The notes below the pieces were generated by a model. It did no database searches. It had not been told where the DNA came from and saw nothing but the letters and a program-made list of their open reading frames with translations. Both the position numbers and the translations under genes were made by a program. Source: Fusobacterium_C necrophorum_A (GTDB taxonomy: Bacteria > Fusobacteriota > Fusobacteriia > Fusobacteriales > Fusobacteriaceae). From it: 64,000 nt of DNA. Of the stretch, positions 42,473 through 51,704 are shown one piece after another (the stretch's first letter is position 1; every line of letters begins with the position of its first letter). Location: NCBI RefSeq assembly GCF_004134945.1, contig NZ_SBAP01000004.1, forward strand, positions 1 to 64,000, given 5' to 3'.

Positions 42473-42871
42473 TTTTTCCCTATATTTTTCTATAATTTTT
42501 TCCAAAATCGGAATATCCACCGGTGCCCAGACCAAAGAAAGCAAGTTTTCCGGTTTTATCCAAACAAAGGCTGCATGTTCCTTAATGTTAACTTCGTTCT
42601 TCATTCGACATCGAAATACCGTTAAGGTAATGATAACATCTCCATAATCTAAAGTATTTTCTCCTATTTTTTCTTCCACTTCTATATGACAATCCAATTC
42701 TTCCAAAATTTCACGAACAATCGCTTCCTCTTTGCTTTCTCCCTTCTCTACTTTTCCTCCCGGAAATTCCCAGTAATTTCCTAATTTTTTTCCAAGCGGA
42801 CGCAAGGTGGATAAAATTCTTCCTTCTTCATTTACCAACATAGCTCCGACCACTTGTAAATGTCTTTTCAT
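42470..42871 (-). CDS. mutT: MutT-type Nudix hydrolase
   Basis: This 133-residue protein contains the complete Nudix box in GGKVEKGESKEEAIVREILEEL (G-x5-E-x7-R-E-x2-E-E pattern, about residues 37-58). It starts MKRHLQVVGAMLVNEEGRIL and ends like 8-oxo-dGTP diphosphatases that clear oxidised nucleotides. The start ATG 42871 is chosen because the upstream 16 codons run across the gap and part of the panF end. It follows panF by 54 bases. Confidence 0.92.
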   Translation of the reverse strand: MKRHLQVVGAMLVNEEGRILSTLRPLGKKLGNYWEFPGGKVEKGESKEEAIVREILEELDCHIEVEEKIGENTLDYGDVIITLTVFRCRMKNEVNIKEHAAFVWIKPENLLSLVWAPVDIPILEKIIEKYREK

Positions 42872-42925
42872 CTGTTCCCTCCAATCAAAAAGTGCTATGA
42901 TAATTTCATCATAGCACACTTTCTA

Positions 42926-44371
42926 TCAATCTTCAAAAAATATTTCGAGAACTTCTTTTCGAGGTTTTTTTCCAAAATAACTCCCTGTAAGAAAAGCAAG
43001 AACGGAAATTCCCAAAGCAGGAACAACGGCATGCATTCCAAAAATCGGAGTTTTCATAATCGTGAGATATAAGTAAGCACTTACTCCCGCAATCATAGAA
43101 CTGATAGCTCCAAAAGAATTTGCTTTTTTCCAGTATAAGCCAAATAAAATCGGAGCAAAGAATAAAGCTTCCTGCCCGGCGAGAGCAAACAGGTTAATCC
43201 ATACCAGTAATTCAGGCGGACGAACTGCCAAAAGAAAAACCAATATTCCAAACCCTAAAGAACAATAGGTTGACAATTTTCTAATTTTGTTTTCCCTTGC
43301 ATCCTTTTCCACATAATGTAAATATAAATCTTTAATAATCATAGAAGAACTGATAATCAGTAAAGAATCTACTGTTGACATAATCGCAGCCAAAGGTCCT
43401 CCGATAAACACTCCCGCTAAAATAGGATGTAAATGATTCAAAGCCAAAATCGGGATAATTTTATCTCCTATTTCTACATTCGGTTCAATCGCCAATCCCA
43501 TTACTCCTACCAAGTGCATTCCCAACATCAACAGTCCCACCACGGAAGTTCCGATGACCATGGCCTGATGTAAGGCTTTTGTGTCTTTAAATCCCATACA
43601 ACGCACTGTTGTAGCGGGTAAACCCAAAAGTCCTATTCCTACTAAAACCCAAAAAGATAGAATAAAGGGTTTCGCAATATTTCCTCCGGAGTCCGGTCGT
43701 AATAAATCCGGATTTATCTCTCCAATGGTTCTCATAATATTTTCCATTCCGTTTCCTTTTTGTAAAATAATCCAAAATAGAATGAAAGTTGCAAATAGCA
43801 TTACAAATCCCTGAATCGCATCCGTCAAAGCGACTGCCCGAAATCCTCCAATCGTCGTATAGGTAATCACGACTACGGAAAAAAGAATCAAGCCCACAAT
43901 ATAGGGAGCTCCCGTCACGGATTCAAATAATCTCGCTCCCCCTACAAACTGAGCAACTACCGCCCCCAAGAAGAAAATCAATAACATCAAAGCACTTAAG
44001 ATGACAACGATATCACTTTGATACCTGGCTCGAATAATATCCAACAAAGTTACCGCATTCAATTTTCTGGATAATATTCCCAATTTTTTTCCAAGAATTC
44101 CCAGAGTAAAAAAAGCGGTCGGAACTTGGATACAAGCCAGTAAAACCCAGCCTAAACCTAATTTATAGGCAACTCCGGGACCTCCAATAAAAGAACTCGC
44201 CCCTACATAGGTCGCTATAATCGTCATCGCCAGAACAACTCCGCCCATATCACGACTTCCGATATAATATTCTTCCGCAAAATTGCCGGAATTTCTCTTT
44301 TTTTTATTTACTTGAAATGCAATATACAACATCAATAATAAATATAGAAAGATTGGAATGGATACTAGCAT
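42926..44371 (-). CDS. panF: Sodium/pantothenate symporter
   Basis: This 481-residue SSS-family carrier has about 13 membrane segments. PanF-like features are YYIGSRDMGG, the sodium-site region ATYVGASSFIGGPG and GGPLAAIMSTVDSLLI. It imports pantothenate with Na+. It overlaps yhdT by seven bases and lies downstream of the type III pantothenate kinase gene, which makes the substrate assignment convincing. Confidence 0.94.
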   Translation of the reverse strand: MLVSIPIFLYLLLMLYIAFQVNKKKRNSGNFAEEYYIGSRDMGGVVLAMTIIATYVGASSFIGGPGVAYKLGLGWVLLACIQVPTAFFTLGILGKKLGILSRKLNAVTLLDIIRARYQSDIVVILSALMLLIFFLGAVVAQFVGGARLFESVTGAPYIVGLILFSVVVITYTTIGGFRAVALTDAIQGFVMLFATFILFWIILQKGNGMENIMRTIGEINPDLLRPDSGGNIAKPFILSFWVLVGIGLLGLPATTVRCMGFKDTKALHQAMVIGTSVVGLLMLGMHLVGVMGLAIEPNVEIGDKIIPILALNHLHPILAGVFIGGPLAAIMSTVDSLLIISSSMIIKDLYLHYVEKDARENKIRKLSTYCSLGFGILVFLLAVRPPELLVWINLFALAGQEALFFAPILFGLYWKKANSFGAISSMIAGVSAYLYLTIMKTPIFGMHAVVPALGISVLAFLTGSYFGKKPRKEVLEIFFED

Positions 44372-44625
44372 TTTTTCCCCTCCTCATCTAAATCCATATC
44401 TTGAAAGAAATACTTGGTCACAAAAAATACCAAAACATTCATTACAAGCAAACCTAAGACACAGGAATAAAAAAACCACTCCGGTAATCCCAGAATATAT
44501 CGATATCGGCTTACTTCTTTTTCTCCAAAACAATAGGCAAAATAATACCACCATACAAAATACACCAGATACATTCCCACTGTCAAAAGGGCTTCCTTTT
44601 CTATTTGTTTCTTTTTACTCTTCAT
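44365..44625 (-). CDS. yhdT: YhdT/DUF997 small membrane protein
   Basis: This 86-residue protein has two hydrophobic segments (about 15-35 and 48-70), with GLPEWFFYSCVLGLLVMN typical of DUF997. In E. coli and others yhdT precedes panF and may be an accessory subunit. Here it overlaps panF (7 bases) and coaX (11 bases). Confidence 0.88.
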   Translation of the reverse strand: MKSKKKQIEKEALLTVGMYLVYFVWWYYFAYCFGEKEVSRYRYILGLPEWFFYSCVLGLLVMNVLVFFVTKYFFQDMDLDEEGKKC

Positions 44626-45400
44626 GCTTTCCTCCTGATTTTTGAAAATCTTGATATAAATATAGCAAGCCCTCTAAGGTTAAATAGGGAGCAAAAGTAG
44701 TTTCTATGTTCATATGTTGGCTTACAATGGTGGACAAGCCTCCCGTCAATGAAACATGTAACTTTTTGGTAAATTTTTTTTGAATTTCCCGAACAAAGCC
44801 TTCCAACATCAAAGCATGTCCGTATAAAGCTCCTATTCTCATGCAATCTTGTGTGTTTTTCCCAATGTATTCCGCAATCGGAATACTGCAATCTATCATA
44901 GGTAACTGTGAAGTTGCCTGAATTAAAGCATTCAAAGATATTTTTAAACCGGGAATAATCGCTCCTCCTATGTAACATCCCTCTTCGTCCAGTACCGAAC
45001 AAGTTGTAGCCGTTCCCAAATCAAAAATAAGTTGTGGAGATGGATATTTTTTTAAAGCCGCCACAGCATCGACCTTCAAGTCCATTCCTAATTTTCCCGG
45101 ACTGTCGATTTCAATTTGAAGAGATTCGTCAATAATATCATCGACTAAAATAGTCTCCACTTTGTATATCTCTTTGACCGCTTCCATCAATTTTTTAGTG
45201 ACTTCCGGAACGACGGAAGAGAGAATGGAACCTTCCACCTTTCTAATTTTTTCTTTTTGACATAACAAATCCTTGAGAACCGGTATATAGTCAAACTCCT
45301 TTTCTTTTATCGTTTCCGTACGTAAAGTGTTAATTATCTTTTCCCCATCTGAAATTCCAAAAACAATGTTTGTATTTCCCACATCAATTAAAAAAATCAT
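44615..45400 (-). CDS. coaX: Type III pantothenate kinase
   Basis: This 261-residue ASKHA-fold kinase phosphorylates pantothenate in coenzyme A synthesis. Motifs are MIFLIDVGNTNIVFG (phosphate site), DLGTATTCSVLDEEG (catalytic Asp) and GGAIIPGLK. Type III enzymes resist CoA feedback. The kinase, YhdT and PanF genes form a compact uptake-and-activation unit. Confidence 0.96.
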   Translation of the reverse strand: MIFLIDVGNTNIVFGISDGEKIINTLRTETIKEKEFDYIPVLKDLLCQKEKIRKVEGSILSSVVPEVTKKLMEAVKEIYKVETILVDDIIDESLQIEIDSPGKLGMDLKVDAVAALKKYPSPQLIFDLGTATTCSVLDEEGCYIGGAIIPGLKISLNALIQATSQLPMIDCSIPIAEYIGKNTQDCMRIGALYGHALMLEGFVREIQKKFTKKLHVSLTGGLSTIVSQHMNIETTFAPYLTLEGLLYLYQDFQKSGGKHEE

Positions 45401-45426
45401 CTTCGTTTCTCCTGTTTTTCTTTCTC

Positions 45427-46179
45427 TTATACTGCTTTTTTTGTTAAACTGTTTTCGATTGCTTTTGTATTTTGCAAAAATTGTCTTCCATATTCGCTGT
45501 TCGGATGATAAAAGAAATCTAAAACATTTTGTATTTCCTGTACTTCTCCCTGATATAGCAATAAAATTCTATCTGCAATTCGATAAATCGCCGGCAAATT
45601 ATGAGAAATAAAAATAAAAGTGATTCCTTCTTCCTGATTGATTCGATAAATCAATTGCAAAATTTGTTCTTGCATTGCCAAATCCAAAGAAGCTATCGGC
45701 TCATCACAAACAATCAATTTTGGAGATAGGATAATTGCTCCGGCAAGACAAACTCTTTGTCTTTGTCCTCCTGACAATTCAGAAGGATATTTTTCGGCGT
45801 CACTTTCTAATAATCCCACCTTTTTCAAAGTTTCCAACACTTTTTTTCTTCTCTCTTCTTTTCTTTTCACTCCATTCGCTAGCAGAGGCTCTTCCAAAAT
45901 TTGTCCAATTTTTAAACCGGGATTTAAAGAACTATATGGATCTTGAAAAACGGTTTGAATTTCTTTACGGCTGATCTCTTTTAATTCCTTCCCCTCAAAC
46001 AAAATCTTTCCCTCTGTCGTTTTTATCATTTGCAACAATAATTTTCCTATTGTAGATTTCCCGGCTCCCGATTGTCCTAAAATTCCAAAAATCTCTCCTT
46101 TTTTCACAGAAAAGGAAACATTTTTTAAAATTGCTTTTTTCTCGTAATATTTTGAAACCTTTTCAAATTCTAACATCAT
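45427..46179 (-). CDS. Peptide/nickel-type ABC transporter ATP-binding protein (second)
   Basis: This protein of about 250 residues has Walker A GQSGAGKST, signature LSGGQRQRV and Walker B LIVCDEPIASLD. It is homologous to NikE/DppF but short, with no C-terminal oligopeptide-binding extension. ATG 46179 follows GGAGGAGGG; the upstream ATG at 46194 lies inside the previous gene. It overlaps that gene by four bases. It is the last of the five-gene importer operon. Confidence 0.92.
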   Translation of the reverse strand: MMLEFEKVSKYYEKKAILKNVSFSVKKGEIFGILGQSGAGKSTIGKLLLQMIKTTEGKILFEGKELKEISRKEIQTVFQDPYSSLNPGLKIGQILEEPLLANGVKRKEERRKKVLETLKKVGLLESDAEKYPSELSGGQRQRVCLAGAIILSPKLIVCDEPIASLDLAMQEQILQLIYRINQEEGITFIFISHNLPAIYRIADRILLLYQGEVQEIQNVLDFFYHPNSEYGRQFLQNTKAIENSLTKKAV

Positions 46180-46877
46180 CGTTCCCTCCTCCAACTATTT
46201 TGAGAAAGCTGAAATAAACGTTTTCCATAGGAATGTGTCTCATCTACAAGTTCTCCTTGATACATCACATACATCTTCGTTGCAAAGTCCTGTAACAAAG
46301 AAATATCATGAGTAATAAACAGAATGGCAATTCCTAAATCATCTCGTAATGTTTGAAATAAACGGATAATTTCCTGTTTCGTTTCCACATCCAGAGCCGT
46401 AGTCACTTCATCTGCAATCAAAAACTTCGGTTCTCCTAACAAAGCTCCTACGATGACCACTCTTTGTTGCTCCCCTCCGCTTAACTCATGAGGATATTTA
46501 GTCAAAACATTTTTATTGCTTCCTAAACCGACTTTTTCGAGTAACGCTTCCGCTTTTTTCCTCCAATCTTTATCATTCCCATATTGAGAAACATAGAGAT
46601 GCTTCAACTGCTTTTCAATCTTCATCGTAGGATTTAAAGAAGTAAAAGCATTTTGAAAAACGGCTCCCAATTCCGCTTTGACTTCAAAACTATCATAAGT
46701 CAGGTTTGCAGATTCGGGCAAAATTCCTAAAATACATTTTGTAAATAAAGTCTTTCCGCTTCCCGATTCTCCTACCAGACCCACAATCTCTCTCTCAGAA
46801 ATCGAAAGACTTATCTGTTTTAACAGATGTTTTTCTCGAATCCAAAGATTTAAATTTTCAATCTCTAATACTCTCAT
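46176..46877 (-). CDS. Peptide/nickel-type ABC transporter ATP-binding protein (first)
   Basis: This 233-residue protein has Walker A GESGSGKTLF, signature LSGGEQQRV and Walker B FLIADEVTTALD. It resembles NikD/DppD and lacks the roughly 80-residue C-terminal domain common in DppD and OppD. The short form is closer to the nickel or metallophore type than to oligopeptide importers, which is a weak inference. It overlaps the permease gene by four bases. Confidence 0.92.
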   Translation of the reverse strand: MRVLEIENLNLWIREKHLLKQISLSISEREIVGLVGESGSGKTLFTKCILGILPESANLTYDSFEVKAELGAVFQNAFTSLNPTMKIEKQLKHLYVSQYGNDKDWRKKAEALLEKVGLGSNKNVLTKYPHELSGGEQQRVVIVGALLGEPKFLIADEVTTALDVETKQEIIRLFQTLRDDLGIAILFITHDISLLQDFATKMYVMYQGELVDETHSYGKRLFQLSQNSWRRER

Positions 46878-47653
46878 CTATGTTTCTCCTGATATGTTTT
46901 CGAAATTTTATTCATCCGGTACACCAAAACAATAATCACCAAACCCGGAGCTATTGTAAAACAGGGAGCTATTAAAAAATAGGACTGTGATTGATTTAAC
47001 ATATTTCCTAAAGTAGGATAGGGGGGCTGAATTCCAAAGCCTAAATACCCCAAAGCCGCTTCTGTTAAAATCGCTCCTGCAAAGTTGGTAGAAAAATTAA
47101 CTAAAATCGGTAAAAAAATATTCGGTCCTATATGACGAAATAGGATTCGAAAGTGTCCCACACCATAAATTTTTGCCATTTTAATATAATTTTTATGTTT
47201 TTCCTGCTTTACCAAAGCTCTGACAAAATTGATGCATCTCGGAGTATAGAGGATAAAAATTGCCAAAGTAATGGAGTAAAAACCGGCACGGAACAATACA
47301 ATAATTCCTAAGGTAATTAAAATGGCAGGAATGGACATTAAGGTTTCTGAAAGAAACAATAGAAACTCATCCAAATATCCCTCGAAATATCCGGCAAGTC
47401 CTCCTAGAAATCCTCCCACGATACCGGCAAAGAGTACCGACAAAAAAGCAATGCTCATGCTATAAAAACTTCCCAAGACCAAACGACTGAAAATATCTCT
47501 TCCCAGATTATCGGTTCCCAGAATATGCCTGAAACTAGGGGCTTCCAAGGTCATTATTTCCGAAACCTGATATGGATTTTGATAAAAGATTCCTATCCAT
47601 AAAAGCAAAAGAATCAGAGACAAACCCCATATTATTTTTGTTCTTCTTTTCAT
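46874..47653 (-). CDS. Peptide/nickel-type ABC transporter permease (C)
   Basis: This 259-residue inner-membrane protein has five or six segments. The DppC/NikC pattern includes LGTDNLGRDIFSRLVLGS near the start and EAALGYLGFGIQPPYPTLG near the end. The start is ATG 47653 (MKRRTKIIWG) behind GGGAGAG. The upstream frame to 47710 overlaps the B permease and lacks a ribosome site. Confidence 0.92.
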   Translation of the reverse strand: MKRRTKIIWGLSLILLLLWIGIFYQNPYQVSEIMTLEAPSFRHILGTDNLGRDIFSRLVLGSFYSMSIAFLSVLFAGIVGGFLGGLAGYFEGYLDEFLLFLSETLMSIPAILITLGIIVLFRAGFYSITLAIFILYTPRCINFVRALVKQEKHKNYIKMAKIYGVGHFRILFRHIGPNIFLPILVNFSTNFAGAILTEAALGYLGFGIQPPYPTLGNMLNQSQSYFLIAPCFTIAPGLVIIVLVYRMNKISKTYQEKHR

Positions 47654-47654
47654 A

Positions 47655-48569
47655 TTACTCTCCCAAACGTATTCTCGGATCAATGAAAGAATACAAAATA
47701 TCAATTCCAAAGTTCAATAAAACCAAAAAAGTGGAAGTATAGAAAATAAGTCCCTGTACTAAAGGAATATCTCTTGTAAAAACGGAGCTTACCAATAATC
47801 TTCCGATTCCCGGAATGGAAAAAATCTGCTCAATAATGACAACCCCGGTTACCAATTCCAAAAGGATCATTCCCGTTAAAGGGATGATCGGCAGGATTGC
47901 ATTTTTTAAAATATAAATATTCAAATATCGTTTTTTCATTCCATTGACATAGAAATATTTAACATATTCTTCTCGCAGTTCCTTGTATAAATTCGCATAA
48001 AGGTGCATTGTAATCCAAGCAATCTTAGGAATTGCAATGACACAGCAAGGCAAAATCAGGGAACGATAAGTATCGTTGTATCCCGTCGAAGTCCAACGTA
48101 ATATAATTCCAAAGAAATACATAAATAAAATTCCCAACCAGAAGGACGGAATAGAGATAAACAATCCTAATATCCCCTCTCCAAAGTTTTGTATTTTTTT
48201 GTTTTTAATCCTATGAAGAAGAAAAGCAAAAGGAATCGAAATCCCGAAAATAAGAAACATCGAAAAAACAGCAATACTCAGTGTCAGAGGAAGACGTTCA
48301 AAAATCAATGTACTGACTGCTTCTCCGTATTTAAATGAAATCCCTAAATTGCCATGCAAAGCTCCCTGAATCCAATTCCAATATCGCTCCATAAAACTTA
48401 AATTCAAGCCCAACTGCTGTCTTAAATTTTCAACGTCTTTTGCACTCGCCTCAACTCCCAAAATAGCTGTAGCAGGGTCTCCGGGAATCCATTCCAGTAA
48501 ACAAAAAGAACAAGTTCCGATAAAAAAGATACTCAGCACCATTCTTATCATTTTTTTGATATAATACAT
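47655..48569 (-). CDS. Peptide/nickel-type ABC transporter permease (B)
   Basis: This 304-residue permease shows the DppB/NikB pattern IPGDPATAILG near residue 30 and EQIFSIPGIGRLLVSS, and ends in YSFIDPRIRLGE. The start is taken as ATG 48569 after GAGGGAAG; a TTG four codons upstream overlaps this site. It lies one base from the C permease. Confidence 0.92.
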   Translation of the reverse strand: MYYIKKMIRMVLSIFFIGTCSFCLLEWIPGDPATAILGVEASAKDVENLRQQLGLNLSFMERYWNWIQGALHGNLGISFKYGEAVSTLIFERLPLTLSIAVFSMFLIFGISIPFAFLLHRIKNKKIQNFGEGILGLFISIPSFWLGILFMYFFGIILRWTSTGYNDTYRSLILPCCVIAIPKIAWITMHLYANLYKELREEYVKYFYVNGMKKRYLNIYILKNAILPIIPLTGMILLELVTGVVIIEQIFSIPGIGRLLVSSVFTRDIPLVQGLIFYTSTFLVLLNFGIDILYSFIDPRIRLGE

Positions 48570-48581
48570 CTCTTCCCTCAA

Positions 48582-50069
48582 TTATTTCTTAAAGTGCAAT
48601 TTTGCAAAATTTAAATATGGTAGCGGGTAAAACTCGAAACCTTCCAGTCCTTTTTCCATTGCAATGATGCTGTCCGGATCCATGATAAATACCGCTGCCT
48701 GTTCCTCTTGTAAGATTTTTTCCGCTTCTTTATAATTTTTAATTTGTGTTTGTTCATCTGCCGATAATTTTGCTTCCGCTATCAATCTATCGTAGTTGTC
48801 ATTGTGAAAATTGGTAAAATTCTTTTTATAATCGGAAGTATATCTTCTTAAAATAGCATCAGGTTCCATTTTTCCGGAAAGCCCTGCTAAACTTGCAATA
48901 TAGTTTCGATTGGTATAGACATCGGACAACCAGCTCGCCCATTCGATCGTTTCCAAGTTCACTTTTATTCCTATTTCTTTTAACTGCTCTCGCAAAGCCT
49001 GTGCTGTATCCAAATACATCTTGGAACTGTTCGGAACTTTTAAGGTGAATTCCATAGGTAGCAAAGCTTTCTTTTCCAAAATTTCTTTTGCTAAAGCGGG
49101 ATTTTTTTCTTCTCCCTTTCCTTCCCACAGGAATTTTTTCATCACAGGACTCATATTCGTGTGTATCACCGTTCCATGTCCATTCATTGCCAACTGTACT
49201 ATCTTTTCTTTATCAATGGCTAAATGAATCGCCCTCCTTACCTCAACATCATCAAAAGGTTTCTCCTTGTGATTAAAGGCTAAAATGAAACATAGATTTC
49301 TCGGTCCGGAAGCAATCGTATAGTTTTTCAATTCCTCCAATCTCTTGGAATCAATTTCCGTTAAAAAGTTAATTTCTCCCGACAAGAGTTTTAAAAAATT
49401 GGTTTCCGGATTCGGACTGACTAAAATGGAAACTTTTGGAATTTCCGCTTTTTCTCCCCAATAATTTTCATTCTTTATCAAGACCAGTTTTTGTTCCTTT
49501 TGATATTCTCCAACTTGATAAGGTCCTGTCCCAATGGCTTGTTCTGTCAGATGATCTTTATTTTCATCAGGAACAATCGCCTCCTTCATGTAATAAATAA
49601 AAGAAGAATCCGGTTTTCCTAAATGAACGGCAATTTTTTTCTCATCCAACACTTCTATACTCTCAATATTTTCAAACAAGCCTTCCGTAGGGGTATCTCC
49701 TAATTTTCCGGACATTTTATTCAAAGAAAATTCGACATCATAAATATCCATAGGATTTCCATTGTGAAATTTAACGCCTTCTCGAATCGTAAAAATATAT
49801 GTTTTTCCATCTTCCGACACTTCATAGGATTCTGCCAAAGCGGGAACAACACTTCCGTCGGAAGACGGCATGATAAGTCCTTCAAATACATTGAACAAAA
49901 GTTGTTCCGAAGCACTGGATACCACTTGATATGGATTTAAACTGTCAATATCTACGCTTGACACTGTTTTAATTTCTTCTACTCTCGTTTCTTCTTTTCC
50001 ACAGGCAGAAAAAGTAAATACAAGAAGTGCAATCAAACACAATTGTTTCCATCCATCTCTCTTTTTCAT
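48582..50069 (-). CDS. ABC transporter substrate-binding lipoprotein, family 5
   Basis: This 495-residue SBP_bac_5 protein has a lipoprotein signal with Cys at about residue 23 (FTFSACGKEE). In a diderm cell it is anchored in a membrane on the periplasmic side. Typical segments are LNPYQVVSSASEQLLFNVFEGL, DGKTYIFTIREGVKFHNG and IGTGPYQVGEY. Family members bind peptides, nickel chelates or metallophores, and the ligand cannot be read from sequence. It is the first gene of the importer operon; the permease genes follow by 12 bases. Confidence 0.92.
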   Translation of the reverse strand: MKKRDGWKQLCLIALLVFTFSACGKEETRVEEIKTVSSVDIDSLNPYQVVSSASEQLLFNVFEGLIMPSSDGSVVPALAESYEVSEDGKTYIFTIREGVKFHNGNPMDIYDVEFSLNKMSGKLGDTPTEGLFENIESIEVLDEKKIAVHLGKPDSSFIYYMKEAIVPDENKDHLTEQAIGTGPYQVGEYQKEQKLVLIKNENYWGEKAEIPKVSILVSPNPETNFLKLLSGEINFLTEIDSKRLEELKNYTIASGPRNLCFILAFNHKEKPFDDVEVRRAIHLAIDKEKIVQLAMNGHGTVIHTNMSPVMKKFLWEGKGEEKNPALAKEILEKKALLPMEFTLKVPNSSKMYLDTAQALREQLKEIGIKVNLETIEWASWLSDVYTNRNYIASLAGLSGKMEPDAILRRYTSDYKKNFTNFHNDNYDRLIAEAKLSADEQTQIKNYKEAEKILQEEQAAVFIMDPDSIIAMEKGLEGFEFYPLPYLNFAKLHFKK

Positions 50070-50191
50070 TTTTTTCTTATCCTCCTAAAAAATTTTTTAT
50101 TTCTTTGTTAAGAGTAGCAATTTTTCCATAAAAAATCAATGTTTTTTCAATTTGTCCTATTATGTCCTTTTATTTCAAAAAAATTTGTGCT

Positions 50192-50219
50192 ATAATAAGA
50201 AAAAAAGGAGGAAAATCTC
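50192..50219 (+). promoter_or_regulatory. Promoter -10 and ribosome site of the transposase-like gene
   Basis: A TATAAT box lies near 50192 with a poor -35 (TTTATT) 17 bases upstream. It is followed by AAAAGGAGG seven bases before ATG 50220. The leader is only about 20 bases. Confidence 0.5.
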
Positions 50220-51620
50220 ATGTATGTCGCTATTACCGGACGTGGAAAAGCAAAAGTAATTCAATTTTGTGAACAACATAGAATCCCCGGAACGAAAAAG
50301 AAAAAAACGATTGTTATTCGTACCCTGGGAAATTATGAAAAGATGCTGAAAGAAAATCCCAATATCATTGCGGAATTGAAAGAAAAAGCAAAAATTTTGA
50401 CAAACTTGGAAAAAGAAAAAAAACAGGAGCTGAACACTTCTTTATTTCGATTTGGGCACAGCCTCATTAAAAAAGTATGGGAAGAGATGCATTTAAATAC
50501 TCTCTTTGAAAAAGAAGTGGCGGAAACTCTATTTTCTTTGGTCGTGTATCGCCTTGGAAGCTCCTACACAAATTTTAGAACAAATCGAAAAACTCCCTTT
50601 GCGAATTTGGAGTCTGTCAGTTATCAGAATTTTTATGATCTTTTGGAAGTTTTGGCAGAAAAAAAGGAGGAAGTTGTACGACATTTAGGAAAATTTTTTA
50701 ACAAAAAAACATCCCGCTCCAATGAGATGGCTTACTATCACATCAGTTCCTATAACTACAATTCCTATTGGAGAGATCTTCACGGTTCTCCTCATTTCTT
50801 TTTACAAAAAGAAAAAGAAGACCTTCCTTTTTCCATGGTTCTTTTATTGGATAGAAACGGAATCCCGATCTCCTATGATTTATTTACGAAAAAATTTGTG
50901 CTGGAACAACAATTGGAAGAAGTCAAACAGAAGTTAAAACTTGAAAAACTCGTGATCCTTTCTGCAAATCGTAATAAAGTCGAGCAGGGAGAATATATTT
51001 TGCCCGTTAATTTTTTAGACTTACCTTTCTCGCTTCAGCTGCAAATTATTTCGGAAGAAGATTGGAAAATCACGGAAAAAGATGAAGAAACAGGAGAAAT
51101 TCTCTCCAAAGAAAAAACGGTTAGCTTTGACAAGCACTTAAAAGTATATGTGAGTTGGTCTAAAAAAAGAGCTTTTCGGGATTATGTAGAGGGAAATCAA
51201 AAAAACGGATATTACTATATCAGTACCAACGATTTTTCCATTGAAAATTCTGAAATGTTAAAAATATTCCAACATATCTGGAATATCGAAGAAAAGTTCA
51301 GAATTACCCATGTTGACTTTGAACGGCAACATATACGTGGACATTTTTGTTTATGTTTTCTGTGTTTATGCATTATTCGCTATTTTCAATATTTGCTTGG
51401 CTCTAAGGGAAAAGCCATTGTTCCTATGATCTATGCCAATAAGGCAATTTCCAATCCTATGGTATTGATACAGGGAAAAAGTGAAAATGCGATAGTCCAT
51501 CCCATTCATCTCACAAATTCCTACTTAAAATTGGCGAATTTATTGGGAATGAAAGGAATAGAAGAAAATATGAATTTACGAGAATTCGAAGCCTGCGTCA
51601 AACTGAACTTCAAAATATGA
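50220..51620 (+). CDS. IS1634-like transposase homologue, catalytic acids missing
   Basis: This 466-residue protein has the IS1634/IS4-group layout: N-terminal MYVAITGRGKAK and VIRTLGNYE, a central RNase H-like region and a C-terminal IEEKFRITHVDFERQHIRGH. In family members the first catalytic Asp lies in a DVT-like motif; here residues 172-180 read YYHISSYNY. The second Asp normally lies in a V-A-D-(A/R/K)-G motif; here it reads VILSANRNK (about 245-253). GIPISYDLF and the C-terminal Glu region (about 357) are kept. No terminal inverted repeats or target duplication are visible in the flanks, and the gene has its own promoter, ribosome site and strong terminator. It looks like an intact, non-mobile, possibly domesticated protein. 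Active-site alignment is by eye. Confidence 0.7.
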   Translation: MYVAITGRGKAKVIQFCEQHRIPGTKKKKTIVIRTLGNYEKMLKENPNIIAELKEKAKILTNLEKEKKQELNTSLFRFGHSLIKKVWEEMHLNTLFEKEVAETLFSLVVYRLGSSYTNFRTNRKTPFANLESVSYQNFYDLLEVLAEKKEEVVRHLGKFFNKKTSRSNEMAYYHISSYNYNSYWRDLHGSPHFFLQKEKEDLPFSMVLLLDRNGIPISYDLFTKKFVLEQQLEEVKQKLKLEKLVILSANRNKVEQGEYILPVNFLDLPFSLQLQIISEEDWKITEKDEETGEILSKEKTVSFDKHLKVYVSWSKKRAFRDYVEGNQKNGYYYISTNDFSIENSEMLKIFQHIWNIEEKFRITHVDFERQHIRGHFCLCFLCLCIIRYFQYLLGSKGKAIVPMIYANKAISNPMVLIQGKSENAIVHPIHLTNSYLKLANLLGMKGIEENMNLREFEACVKLNFKI

Positions 51621-51630
51621 GGAAACTCCA

Positions 51631-51676
51631 AAAAAAGGGATTTTAAAGCTTTTCTCCGCTTTAAGATCCCTTTTTT
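51631..51676. terminator. Bidirectional terminator
   Basis: AAAAAAGGGATTTTAAAGC (51631-51649) pairs with GCTTTAAGATCCCTTTTTT (51658-51676) with one mismatch and an eight-base loop. It separates the convergent transposase-like gene and gltX. Confidence 0.92.
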
Positions 51677-51704
51677 CTTTTTCCTAGGTCTTAAGATATC
51701 GTTT

